Assembly: GCA_003116995.1 (NCBI GenBank)
Contig: BDSL01000006.1
Location: 1,550,001 to 1,614,000 of the forward strand
DNA: 64,000 nucleotides
Direction of reading: 5' to 3'
From: Yamagishiella unicocca
Taxonomy: Eukaryota; Chlorophyta; Chlorophyceae; Chlamydomonadales; Volvocaceae
Position numbers and translations under genes: made by a program. This document shows positions 1 through 11,953 of this stretch, piece after piece; position 1 is the first letter of the stretch; every line of letters starts with the position of its first letter. Under the pieces are notes generated by a model that did no database searches, was not told the origin of the DNA, and was given only the letters and a program-made list of their open reading frames with translations.

Positions 1-250
1 TCGTTCCGCATCAAGGACAGCCGCCGCTCAAGTTGGTGTATCTCCTGCGGAACAAACTTGGGTTACTAGCAGCTGCTCGTCCTCTGTACGGCGATGCTGC
101 GGGTGACAGGCGCGATGGGCCTGCAGCACGGTTCTAGCACATAGGCAAACTGCCAAACAAGGGAACCGTAAACACGCATCATAGAATGGTAATCAAGCCA
201 GCCGACTGTATACCAACAATCACAGTCCACGCAGACCGTTTCCGCTTCCG

Positions 251-3200
251 TTACGCCCCGCCCTGCCGCACCTGCAAGTCGCTCAGCCGCATTGATTCGA
301 GCGCCTGCATTCGGCGCAGCTGGCCCAGCAGGGCTCGCGAGGCCGCCACCTGCTCTCGGCGCGCGGACTGCAGCACCTCCCGGCTGGCCGCATCGGCCTC
401 GGCGGCCCGCAGTGCAGCGGCATGCGCCGCCACCTCACGCTCGCGGCTTGCTGCTAGCTCGTGGGCCGGAGCGGAGCCCGAGGCCCGATTGACATGCCAT
501 GCCTGGAGCACCGCAGTCGGTCGTGGAAGCGGTCGGGGGAATGAGGATACGGAAAATTAAGAATAACGCCTCTACCCTGCTTCAGCGGCAGCTCCGTCAG
601 CCATCCAAGAGGTACGGCACTAGCAAAGTCATCGCCCGCCGTGGATGCTACCGCGCCAACAACCGCAATGATGTGCTGCAACACATCTTCGTACCTCAGC
701 CGCGAACGAGTGGTCAGCGCCCATGCGACGCGGTACCTCCGGTGCAGTGATAGCCAGCAGCTGCGTCCGTAGCGCCACATTCTCTACCCGCAGCTCCTGC
801 GCGCATCACGAAAAGGAGTACGCGTGGTACGGGCATCCGCAACCCACAATTGGTGCTCCAACAAGTCCGCGGCTGCTGCGCCGGGGCTCCACGCGCTACT
901 TGGCCTCGCCTGGGTCCAGGAGCTGAGGTCAACACGGCGCACTGGACGTGGGGTTCAAACGAACAGCTTAACCTTTGCGAGTCCGTAACACTTAATAATT
1001 CCCACTGCATGTCGACGGCCAAATGTGGCGGATTCTAGCTGTCCTGGTACATAAGACGCACCCTACACGTCGCTTCCATCGCCTCCAGCCGCTCCTCCGC
1101 CGCCACTCTGGCCTGCTGCGCGGCCGCTAGCTCCAGATGCAGCTGCGCCGCTAGCTCCGCCTGTGCCGCCAGCTCGCCACGCGCGCCCGTTAGCCTGCAC
1201 AGTGAAGCATGATGGCTCCAATCGCGTGCCCTCCAAAACGAGGCCATGCGGCAATGCCGCATTCCAGGACGCTTCCCTGAGCCGGTTCCCAACGGAATGC
1301 CGGCACACAAGGCAACCCTAGCACACATATCACACACTTGTTTCCCGTTACTTGCACGCTGGGCGCAGTGCGGTAGGATTCGAAACACGCCGTGGTGTGG
1401 CCTAGTGGCAACATGTTGTGAAAGCCGCCCCGCACTTAACAAACATACCACTTTGGGATTTGGTAGACCGCGGATTTGGTAAACCGCATCGCAAGGGATC
1501 CGGGAGCCCTGAGGTGGACATATCCTTGCCTGTACGACGGCCGCGCATACCTCTGCTGCATGTCCGCCATGCTGTCGACATCCGCCGCGTTGCGCTCCGC
1601 AAAGCTCCGGTCGTTGCAACAGCAGCAGCAGCACCCAGCGTTGTTGGCATTGCTGGATGAGGCAGCGGCAGTGGCAATAATATTTATTGCTAGGCTCGAC
1701 GACATGACGTGCTCATCTAGCACACGTGTTTGCAACGCGAAAAACAATGGCCATGCCACCTCCGTGCTAGCAAGTGCCCGCACAGGGGCCTCAGGCCAGG
1801 CACAGCAGGGATCGTCCAGCCCGCAGCGCCCGTACCTGGCCGCCGCCTCGGCTGCAGCATGTTCCGCCTCCTGAAGACGCCTCTCGAGCTCCAGCACGCG
1901 CCGTCGCGCCTCGGCTGCGGCCGCCGCTAGGGGCCGCATGTCGGCCGCCCGGGCCTCCAGCGCACGGCACCGCTTGGAAAGCTGGTCCAGCACCCGGAGC
2001 TGGTCCATCACCTGGGCGCGCAGCGGTGCCGGGAGGTGAGCAGGGCAGAGGCCAAACAAAATAACAAATGCGTGGATGACACCGCGGCCCTTGATGGGCG
2101 CAGCGCAGGTGGTGGTTGGCAAGGGGGTGCGATGGTCCAAGTCTGCTGCCTGGCTGGGATATTTACTTTCTTGGATTGCGCACCCTGTGCGACTAAAAAG
2201 CGCCGTTCCTTGGCCTGTAGTGCCAGGGAACCATCGCGACTTGATGCAACCCTGGCAGCGCAGCAAACTCCGCGTGCCTAGCCCAACTGGGGGTTTACAT
2301 TATTACATGGGCGGTGGCGCTGACGAAAGGTCCGGTGGTTGCGCAATGCAAATTACCTTGCTCTCCAGGGATGCTTCCGCCCGCTGCACTTCGCGCGTAG
2401 CTGCGCGCTTGACGTTGTTAAGCAGCTGCGACGTCGATGCTTGCGCATCAGCCAGCCGTGCCCTGCCTGCAGCATCCTGGGCTTCCAGCTTCTCGCGGCA
2501 ATCCTCCTTGATGACATCCAAGCGGCTACGGTACACTGCTTCCACGCGCTGAAGCTGCTGGCTGTCGGGTTCAGTCAGATCGGCGATTCGTATGGAAGGG
2601 GTTTGTTAAGGCGCGCTGGGTCAGCGACGTATTACCTCTGCTCAGATGCAGGATGCAGGAGGTAAGGATGGGGAAGGCAAATGTTTAGGATGACTGCACT
2701 GCGCCGGCCCAGACCTTTACACCTGGGCTTACCCGTGCTTACCTGACGTGCTCTGCTGTGACGGTGCTCGCCTGCAGGCGCTGTAGCTCTCGCTCAAGGT
2801 CATCGCATCGGCTCTGAAGTTGTCTAGCTGTGCCGTCCTTGTCCTGCAGCTGGAGAGTCAGGTCCACGACCACGCCTTCCAACTGCGCCCTCTGGGCCAG
2901 TGCCCTGTGGCACAGACACATGGATATGGAATGACCCATGCTGGACCTCAGCTCTACTCGTCGTAAGCCATCTGGTTCCAAGCAGTATACATCATGGACG
3001 CAACGACTACCTACCTGTCGTGGTGCTCTGCTAGAGATGCGTTGGCAGTACGCAAGCCCTCCTGCTCCCGCTGCATATCTTGCAGCTGCCTATGACAGCG
3101 TTCGAGGTCATTTTTCATTCCAGACATCGAGGATTCGCGCCATCGAAGATCCTCAGCGAGGCGCTGCGCCTCATCGGCTGACTGGTTGAGTTTCGCCTGC

Positions 3201-3492
3201 GGAAGAGTGACAGCAGCCCACATTTGCGCTTGCCAGGCTGATCAGGAACCCCAAGTTATGAGTGCTCAACCTGCATATCTTGTAGCAAGCGCCCAAGCAA
3301 CTGGTTTTCAGAATAAACGTCGCTACATTGGTCGTTAGTTGTCTGGCTGTCGCCTCCATCAGTAGTTGGCGCCGATGAAGACGAATCTACCTTAACACTG
3401 TTGCTACTCCTTGGTATGCCACTTTTGGCTTTGGGAACAGGCAAATGCAGCTTTGGATGGCCCGTGCGGGGCTGCGGACTGTTGGAACGCAT
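251..3492 (-). CDS. Coiled-coil protein, 9 exons, function unknown
   Basis: Nine exons, joined in transcript order: 3271-3492, 3015-3196, 2743-2904, 2357-2561, 1836-2011, 1551-1652, 1062-1194, 737-796, 251-502. All junctions are GT-AG and phase-consistent, giving 497 residues. The first ~70 residues are Ser/Pro-rich and basic (start MRSNSPQPR). The rest is a nearly continuous heptad-type helix rich in Glu, Gln, Leu, Arg and Ala, for example LERELQRLQAS and AEERLEAMEAT. I see no catalytic domain, membrane segment or signal peptide. The composition fits a cytoskeletal, centrosomal or flagellar scaffold, but I do not recognise a family, so this is inference only. The frame stays open upstream to an ATG at 3693, so the start could lie further 5'. 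Exon 6 is the least certain: its acceptor at 1653 yields a run of six Cys, which is odd for a coiled coil. Confidence 0.75.
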
Positions 3493-5110
3493 CCTTGTGC
3501 CCGGACAATGTGTACCGTTAAAATTGCAAAAGGTATCATGTGAATTAAGAAATATTGGGTGCGATGAAAACTCAGGACGACAGATTCTGGATCCGCGCGA
3601 CGGTAAGATCGTAAGAGCATAAAAAAAAGACCATGGACCATCATCCATTGGTCCATGGTCCTTACCTACTAAGATTTTTTTATGGAATGCCATATTAATA
3701 AGTAGGAAATGCTTGGTCCGCTGGTCAACGGCAATATACTTGTAATCCTAACCGGCGCGACTCGGGAAGCTGGCAGCCATTGTTGATTTGCCTGCGTCCG
3801 CACCGCACTTGCATGCAGGAGTCTGTCATGCCGCCATTCCAAGCTCCACGCGTCGTCCCTGGGGTGGCCAGTGCATAAAGAGGCGTGGCATGTAACGGGC
3901 TCGAGTTTGGGTAGAAGATAGGTGATCATGCGCCGGGCCAGGTGATAGATATGTGAGCGTCGGATCGCCAAAGATGCAGGAGCCCAGGGGCATCAGACAA
4001 TGCCGCTGTACGAGCTGGGAGCCAGCTTCATGACACGCGGGGGACGGGGCGGCTTTCTTTAGAAATCGGACGTAGTACTATGGAGAGCTCGTCCTCGTCG
4101 CTTTCCCACAGGAATTCGGTCTTGGTCGTGTACCGAGTGGCGTTGTTGGCCGGGAGGTGGTACCGGTGCATTCCACAACACGGCACCCGGACGTAACACG
4201 TTGCTTGGTAGCCATTTCCTTATGGAGCGTACGCCAATCAGGAAAGCCGCCTCTACAGCCGTCTTGGCGTTCATCCCATAAGGCCCGCAGCACGCGCAGC
4301 TGAGCCTTCCGCCACACCGCCTCTCGCTATGCATGGCTTCATCACGTGTCGCACGTCACTGCAGCACGCAGCTGGTCTGGATCGCCCTCTGGTGGCCCTT
4401 CTCCTCACCATCACCATCACCACCTCCCACATAACCGACAACCCTCAGCTGCGTAAACCAGCACCCACAGTGCCACAGCCGAAAGTCAAACATCTGCCAG
4501 TCGAACGGTGCGTTGCATTTGCATTGGCGCTCGTCCAGCCGTCCCATGGCCCGCTCCGCAGAGCCCTGATGTCCCTGCCGCATTTGCCTTCCGCGGCGTA
4601 GTTCGCTCTGGGGTCACCTCCTCGTTCGTTTTCTCGCTATCTCTTCCTCCCGCCTCTCCTGCTTCCCTCCGTGGCGAACACGACCACGTTACGTAATGTA
4701 CACAACACGTCAGCTTCACGTCTGAATCACTCGGCGCTAACGCCATTCCCGGTGCCCCAAGCCCGGGCCAAACACAGTCGCTTTCCCGCCTGATTCACAG
4801 ACCACCACGCCAGCCGGCTTCAAGCCGCCCTACCCCCCGCCCAACACTGGGTGGCTCCCCCCACCTGCGTCCGGGCCCTTCCTCCCTGGATCCCCATTAC
4901 CAGCCGCAGCAGCCGCACCGTCATTAAGCCCTCGAGAACCCCTGCTCCCTTCGTGCCGCTACATCCTACCAGACGGCCGACCCAGCTCGACTCGACCGAC
5001 CCGCACCCCGTGCTGGCTTTCCCTTTAATGTGCCGAACCACGGCTTCCTCTCACCCCCGTGCTCGATCTGGTCGCCATCCTGCACCCTCAGGCAGCGGCG
5101 GCCGGCTTCC
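3493..5110. other. Spacer between coiled-coil gene and DUS gene
   Basis: About 1.6 kb separating two minus-strand genes. It should contain the coiled-coil gene promoter and 5'UTR and the DUS 3'UTR. Short open frames are present, but none has recognisable protein features. No TTACA (reverse TGTAA) signal was found close to the DUS stop. The inverted repeat at 3629-3660 is the only structure noted. Confidence 0.5.
3629..3660. repeat. Perfect 12-bp inverted repeat, 8-base loop
   Basis: Arms GACCATGGACCA (3629-3640) and TGGTCCATGGTC (3649-3660) around TCATCCAT. It lies about 140 bases upstream of the chosen start of the coiled-coil gene, flanked by A- and T-runs. It could be a 5'UTR hairpin or a small mobile-element footprint. 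Confidence 0.8.
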
Positions 5111-8100
5111 TCAGCCAGACATCCCCATATCGCTCCAGTCAATCACCAGCTCCTCCTCGCCCTGCTCAGCGCCATTGTCGCAGCCGCAGCCCCCGCCGCC
5201 CCGCCGGTGCTCCAAGCGGTCCAGCGCGTCCGCCTCGCGCTCCTGCTCCTCAATGGCAGCCTGGTTTCGGAGCGGTGTGCGCGGGGATGGCGGGAGAGGT
5301 GTAAGGCGGGTCCGTGCAGGCATGGGTGGCGCCTTCAAAACCCACAGAGCCACCTCGGACGGCTACGGCACGAGGGCCTGGATGGTAGGGCCGTGGACGA
5401 CCCAACCCGACCTGTCACACAAGGTGTTTTGTTCTGCCCTACGCGCTGGTCCTCCCACGTGTCGATGTTGGTATCTTGGTATTACCCTTCCGCCCCTTGG
5501 CGCCAAGCCCTTCCCTCCTCTGCCGTAAGGCAGTGGACCCCGCCCTCCCTTTTCGGTGGTTCCTGCTCCTCCAGTGTCGGTGCACGCATCTCCCCCCGGC
5601 TTCCCCTCCCACTCCTGCTGGCACTCCGACCCACCCTCCGCGCCTCGTCACGCTCCAGAGCCGCCATCTCATCGGCGCTGACCCGAGGCACGGGCCGGTC
5701 CCGCCCGCTGGCGGCCACTCGGACGCGGATCTCATCAACCACCTGACGACGGCAGGGTGGGCGGTTACAGGCGGCCGTTACCGGTTGTTCGTTGGCGGCG
5801 CTGAGTGACGGGTGGCGGCGCCGGTTGTGTTTTGTTCGGCATCCCCTGGGCAGCTGTCCCAGCACCGACGCTAGACTCACGGAAACTGGGAGCCCTAGCA
5901 GCACATCCCCACCGCCGTTTTCCCGTTCCCTGCCTTCTTTGGTGCCGCGCTGCATTGTGTGGCGTCATCGCGGCCGACCACCCCAACCCCGGCGTTTTTC
6001 GTACACGGGTTTTCATTGCAACCCCCGAACCTACCCCAACCCTCGCGTCGCAGCCCGTGTCCGCTCCTCACCCAGCTCAGCCCAGCCCCGCCGCCCCCTC
6101 ACCCGGCTGAACAGCTCCATGCTGGGTGGCGTGCGGTTGATGATCTCCCGCAGGTCGGTGTGCTCCGCCAGCCAGTCCCCTGCCATCTTGTGCACGTGCC
6201 CCCGGACCATCCGCATGGGCACCGGGTGCGCGGAGGCCAGAGCCATGTACTCGGCGGCGAGCGCAAGGCGCTCCAGGGGAGGCGCGACGTACTGTTTTGT
6301 TGGCGGGGCGAATGGCAGGGACCGCAGCCTTGCAGGGCACGGAGCTCCGGGTGGGGTAACGGGGGATTGAGAACCCCACGCACAGTCCACTCACCCCAGA
6401 ACATACAGCGGGTATAACCCCCCCCCAACACCACACACACACACGGCGCCACGCTCGCGGGCGCCCTGCCGTACTCCCAACCACAGCAGCGATACTCTGC
6501 CCATCCCACCCACCCCCCCAGCCCCCGTCCCGTTGCGTAAAACAGTTTTTATACACTCCCCCAGCCCCCGGCTCTCACGTCTTCCACAGCCACCAGCGAC
6601 CGCTCCGGCGCGTCGAAGAGGGCCGGGTCCGCGAGCAGGCCCTCCGCGGACAGCACGCCGTCGGCACCCGTGTACGACAAGCACGCCGCCACGTCACCCA
6701 GGTGCCGTATGTTGCCGTTGGCGAGGACCGGAACGCTGAGCGCGGCCTTGACGGCGCGGATGGCGTCCCAGTCGGCGCGGGTGGCGGTGTTGTCCTTCTG
6801 CTCCCGGAGCCGTCCGTGTACGGCAACCAGGGAGGCGCCGGCGGCCTCCACCATGCGTGCATACGCCACGGTCTTTGCGATATCGGGGAAGATCCGGATC
6901 TTGGCAGTCACGGGTATGCTGAGGTTCTGTGGCCCGGGGTGGCGGCAGTAGCGGCAGCAGCAGGTGAGGACGGCACCCGAGCGGTGTTTTGGCACACGCC
7001 AATGATGACGTGGTGCGGCGGCCTTATCCTGTCGTGCGGAGGCCTTATCCCGTCGTCCGGGGGCCTTATCCCGGGGGGCTTCAGGCGTGTGGTTTGGCAC
7101 GCGCCAGCGATGTCGCAGCCCCCCTGGACCCTACCTGCGCCAGCAGCCGCACCATCGCCTCCACTCGCGGTAGGTCGTCCATGAGGAATGCCCCGTAGCC
7201 GCCGCGCTTGGCGATGCGCTGCGGGCAGCCGAAATTGATGTCAATGGCGTCAGCCACACCCATCGCCTCCACCAGGCGCGCCGCCGCGAGCAGGTGCTGC
7301 GGCTCATTCGAGCAGAACTGCACCAGCAGGGGGCGGTCCTCAGGGCTGCTGGTCATCATCTCCTCCCTGTGGAGGTGCGAAGGGGGGGAGCGGTGCCGGG
7401 GAGGGGCCGCGGTGGGGAGGGAAGAGGGGAGGTGTTTTGTTGCGCATCGTTTCCTCCCTCAGTGCGGGGGAGGAGGTGCCGGGGAGGGGCCGCGGTGGGA
7501 AGGGTTGCGAGGGTTAGGTTTTTTGGCGGTCAGCGGCGCTAGCGGCTGTTGCAGGGGAAGCGGCGTGTGCATGCAGTACAGCGGCAGTCGGTGTGCTCGA
7601 CAGGGAAGGGACGCGTGGGGCCGCCCCAGGTCCCGTTCCTGCCGGTCGGCTGGCGTGGGCGCGAGCCGAATGTGAGGACAGCCCCGCCCGGTGCCTGCCG
7701 GGCGCCACCTGGTGGCCTTCACACCAAGGAAAGCCAACAGTACTGCAACCCTCAGACCGGCCGTACCTATATTTCCGGTCCTGGCTGAAGATGCGCGCGT
7801 GCAGCATGGGGGTATACGCGCAGGTGGCGCCGTGGCGGCGACACAGCAGGCGGAAAGGCAACTCGGACTGCGGGAGGGAGGGGAGCGGGGATTTCGCGGT
7901 GGGAAGCGATGGACAGAAGAGGCGATGGGTAGGGTCGTCAAGAGACCAATCGGTACCTGATCCCGGTGGAGGGGAAGCAGGTATGAATGGTTTCCTTAGG
8001 TCCTGTAGACGGGCCCCGACGCTTGTCGGTCGCACCTGGTCAACCATGGGGGCCACGTGGAACTTGGGCGCCCCCATGCTCCTGAACCATTCCCATGCTT

Positions 8101-8203
8101 TATCGGCGTGTGGAGGTCGCTGCGGCGCTGCAGAAACTTCCACAGCAGCGCCCGCACATGATGATGCCGCCGCCGATGGCGCCGGCGGACCTGGCACGGT
8201 CAT
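5111..8203 (-). CDS. DUS1L: tRNA-dihydrouridine(16/17) synthase, DUS1-like
   Basis: Seven exons: 8036-8203, 7767-7867, 7135-7366, 6579-6926, 6103-6291, 5635-5742, 5111-5260. All phases close, giving 431 residues. The enzyme is an FMN flavoprotein that reduces uridine in the tRNA D-loop. Visible hallmarks are the N-terminal [14 protein letters not shown] stretch, the catalytic Cys in [13 protein letters not shown] (about residue 137), the Lys of TAKIRIF (176), and the FMN-site His of VHGRLREQK (about 204) followed by ANGNIRHL. The order and spacing match animal DUS1L rather than DUS2 or DUS3. A C-terminal acidic tail ends in SDMGMSG. The start is the ATG directly after an in-frame TTG. The donor of exon 6 is chosen by phase (AGG|GTGGGT); a longer exon is possible. 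Confidence 0.92.
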
Positions 8204-9505
8204 CAATGCGCTAACCCTATCAACGTTTTTTACACAGGGAGGTGGTCAAGCTACAACGCTGCACGCCGTGGTGCGAAACATTACTATTTTGTTGGAAATG
8301 CACCAACGTTGCGAGGTATGTTGGCCACAATAGTTAATTAATTAATTTTGAATTGCCACTTAAGCACGGGCCTGAACACTATGAGACGCACACCCTACAG
8401 ACGTCGTCGTTTTGACTAACAGGTTTATGCGTAGTACTCGAACCTAATCCAACGTGAATACAGTGTCTTCAGCTATGAGACAGCAAACCATCAAAGCAGT
8501 ACCGCTCGTAATTGTTGCACGGGACAACCTGTCGTGGAAAACCTCGCGTGCTGTAGTACAGGTTGCGTTGGATGGTGCACAGTCGTAGTTGTGCCTGTGG
8601 TCCCAATGTGTGATAAACATCAACATGGCCGTGGCCTGGCTGCGTTGACCAGGCTGGCGTATGCTGGCAGGTGCCAAGTTTGCAACTCGATTGCCCACAC
8701 ACATCGGGTGCCAGGCTTTGCAGACAAAGACTAACCACCTCTTCGTTCGTTCGCATACAAGCCAGCAAGGTCCTCAAGCACTCCCGTCTCATATACCGCC
8801 AATCGAGCACGTTGGCGTCCTACCAAGAAGCGGACAGGGCGTCATCTGAACTGCCCGTGCGCCAGTCGCCAGCGCCGTCACACAGGCCCAGAAGTAGCGA
8901 GTAGATCTTTGCTATACACCAGCAATCCGGCAGCCCGCTTTCCAAGACCCTAGACACGCGCCGCGTGCCATCAAGCATCCACCGATGGACAAGGTCAGCG
9001 CGACACCGACAAATACACACCACACTCCCAGAGCAGGGCACATGGAAGTACGTGGCTACGACTCCGAAAAACACGCCCGGTTCAAGCTCGTCACTCGTCA
9101 GCACTCCTCACTCTTCACATCAACGCCAACTTGGACCACACCGTCGTCATGCACCCGCTCACACACTGCAAGCTCGTTGGCCTCATGAGGACTGACTCGC
9201 CGCTAAACGATATCCGCAGCACATGGCATGCACCCTCCTCGTCACCGACCACACGGACGCGCTTCATGCAGCAACGCATTGGTCCGTTCCATAACCGAAA
9301 CCCAGCCCAGCGCGATACGCATCCTACAAAGCTGCCCACGCCTACGTTGCTATTTTCGCCCACGCATCACGCGCGCGCTTTTCCGCCCACCGTCTGACAC
9401 GCAAGCGGAGCGGCGCGCAAACTCAGTATCCCCTTAGTGAGCCCCATCACCAGCGGCGATCCCAACCAATGCCTTATGTAGTATCCAACTCTAACCACGG
9501 TTTCA
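8204..9505. other. Spacer, DUS promoter side and SBH 3' side
   Basis: 1.3 kb with no supported gene. It holds a short (TTAA)n-like tract near 8335-8352 and is AT-richer than the neighbouring exons. It should contain the DUS promoter and the 3'UTR of the hydroxylase gene. Confidence 0.5.
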
Positions 9506-10378
9506 CTACTGCTTTTTCTTGTTCCCCTTCCCCAGCTGAGCTGCCCTCACTCCGCGCTTCTTCGCCTCCTGCTGATCCTTGAGCTCCGATACGCTCCAGT
9601 GCATACCCACGGGATCCAGGAAGGTGCCCAGCACCCAGTCCCAATGCGTGAAGAACGGCTGGGAGAAGTTCATTTTGATGCCGCGAATGTCGTGGTGTGC
9701 ATCGTGGTAGGCGGCGCAGTTGGGGAAGAGGCTGTGCAGGGGGTTGATCGGGCCCCGGTAGTTGCAGTGGTCAACCACCGTCTTGATGTTGGCAAACACG
9801 TACAAGCAGACGGCGGTAGGGCAGTCCAGGCCGGCGACGTAAAGGGTAACGACACCGCCGAGGCTGTCAAGGAGCAGGCCCTCGAGGATGGAGTTGTAGA
9901 GCGCGCCATAGGCGTACGGGATCATCAGGGTGTGGTGCACAGAGTGCAGGTGCTTGTACAGGAAAGTGTTATTATGCATCAACCGGTGAATCCAGTACTG
10001 CCAGGTGTCCATAACGTACATGCCGAGGATGAACCGGGCGGCGCGGTGGAGAAAACCCTTGCTGTTGGCGCAACGAACACAGGTGTCGGCGTCGAAGATA
10101 AAGACTGCCAAGTTGAGCGCAGTCTGTATCAGCTGCTGCAGAAGAACGCGTATGATGACCTGCCGACGTGTGATTGTGTTGCCACGCCCCGGGTCGCGAC
10201 GAACTACCTTGTAGCGCTCCGTGAACGGCAGCTTCAAGTGGTCAAGGAGGTCGTAGAAGCAGGCAACCAGCCAGTACGCCAGCGGCTGATATACAAGCAT
10301 GGCGAACTCATCCGTGCCCGGCCGCAGGCGTTCTGTGAACACGTGGTGCGCCTGTGCCCACACAGCGGCGAGCGCCAT
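9506..10378 (-). CDS. SBH: Sphinganine C4-monooxygenase (sphingoid base hydroxylase)
   Basis: A single uninterrupted exon of 290 residues starting at an ATG. It belongs to the ER di-iron fatty-acid hydroxylase superfamily, with three histidine boxes in order: HRLMH (131-135), HSVHH (145-149) and HDAHH (225-229). The region from YWIHRLMH through PYAYGALYN, EGLLLD, IKTVVDHC and FSQPFFTHWD matches plant SBH1/SBH2, which hydroxylate C4 of sphinganine or dihydroceramide to phytosphingosine. Hydrophobic segments around 30-45, 80-95, 113-130 and 165-195 fit a multi-pass ER protein. The C-terminus KKKQ fits a KKXX retrieval signal. Lack of introns is unusual here: every other reconstructed gene has 4 to 16 exons. 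Sterol C4-methyl oxidase is the alternative family, but the GALYN and DHC contexts favour SBH. Confidence 0.93.
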   Translation of the reverse strand: MALAAVWAQAHHVFTERLRPGTDEFAMLVYQPLAYWLVACFYDLLDHLKLPFTERYKVVRRDPGRGNTITRRQVIIRVLLQQLIQTALNLAVFIFDADTCVRCANSKGFLHRAARFILGMYVMDTWQYWIHRLMHNNTFLYKHLHSVHHTLMIPYAYGALYNSILEGLLLDSLGGVVTLYVAGLDCPTAVCLYVFANIKTVVDHCNYRGPINPLHSLFPNCAAYHDAHHDIRGIKMNFSQPFFTHWDWVLGTFLDPVGMHWSVSELKDQQEAKKRGVRAAQLGKGNKKKQ

Positions 10379-11953
10379 CTTTCCTCACTATGAGACTACA
10401 ACGTGACACCGAGCCCAACAGGACAGTAGATGGAGGTTCTCTGTATAAAATCCAACCTAGGAAACGAGTATCGAAGTGATCCTATGACGGAGGGCGCGGG
10501 TAGGGGCGATGCGCGACAGGGATGCTTGGGTTTAAAAGTCGCAGCGATAACTGATGCTTAAGGTTGTTCATAAGGATATATATTTATACGAAACGTATAT
10601 GATGGCGAAAACATATTATTTGAGCGACTGCGATTTAGAAAGTACGGATCCTGCAGTCTGGCATGAGTCCCAAGTGAGCAAGCTACATAAACGTTCTGCT
10701 GGTACCCTCACCGACATTCCATTTATCTCTGAACCTGCATTGTGGGGGAGAAAGCTGCTCTCGCATATTTTGGTACCGCGTATGCCACACCGCACATTTC
10801 GCACCTGCTAGCCCATATATCAGCAAGGAGGCCTACGTGTCCGGCACCATTAGGGCGCTGGTATGAGGCAGTAACAGTTGGTTTCGGCATTCCAGGCTCC
10901 TTGCAGGGGTGTCAACGTACATAACGCCGAGTGCGCAGGCGTGCCTTCTGATTGGCTGCTGATCGCGTTGTGGCAGCCATGCTGGGTATGGGGGAGGGGC
11001 GCCGCGCAGGGTAACGGAACGCGTAGGAACCAGATTGCAGGGAAAGACGTGTTAGGCACGTGGTTTGTTCAACGTGCAGTAAACTCGCATGACATTCTCG
11101 CTAGTTTTGCATGGTACGATTGTTATGAAACGAAGGCAGCGACAGACTATGGAAGGCGACAAAGTGGATCCAGAAATCAAATAACGACACAAAAGGTGAC
11201 CTCGAAGGCAGGCGAAGACCCTCGCCAGCCTGCTGGTTGATCGGCGGTCATCAGGCCCCTGCGACGTCGCAGTCAGTCGCCCTCCTGGCTGCCAATCCTG
11301 GTCCAGTGCATGTGCACGCGCGTCGGCGGAAAGCTCGTGACTCAGCTGTACGACACATTAGCAACTGGGTCATCCTGCGCCCTGCTCCTACAGCGACGGC
11401 GAGACGCACCGCATCCGTGGCTCCCGCCGTGCGCACCCGTCGGACAACCGACGCCGAACGCCCCTCCAGCTAACCAAGGCCCAAACGCCGCGCGACTCCC
11501 GTTTTCTCTCGCGTCCGCCTCTTCGGACCCAGGCAACCCGGGCAGCCCACTCTCCTTCCGCTGTAGGCCTGCGTTGTCCCGCCGATGATCCGTTAGCACG
11601 GCAAGTCATTGCCTATTTGGCTACGACTACAGGATGGTCTGGCTACGGTTGTTGTCGCTGATGCAGCAGAGCTTCGTCACGCTGCATCAATCGTGCTCGG
11701 CGCGGCGACCGAAGACATCCCGTGCCGTACGCGCCCAGCTGCGCGTCGCCCAACAACCTGCGTGCGGCCACCAACCATCAACCGTATACGGTTGCAGCCC
11801 TCGACTGCACCCAAGGCTCCTGCACCCATAGATCCATCCAACCACCTGTCCAACCGATAAACCCGAATTTACCACCGCAACCCTGGTTCTCCCTGACGCC
11901 AGATCACTCCGTTACTATTTCCCACATTACCCCGACGTTCCCAGTCGACAGCC
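10379..11953. other. Spacer between SBH and MetRS
   Basis: 1.57 kb with the SBH promoter on the left and the MetRS 3'UTR on the right. Open frames are short and show no recognisable features. No RNA gene or repeat array was seen. Confidence 0.45.

Noticed and set aside
4059..4746. Short minus-strand frames upstream of the DUS 3' end
   Set aside because: No splice-consistent join, no start context and no similarity to a known family were visible.
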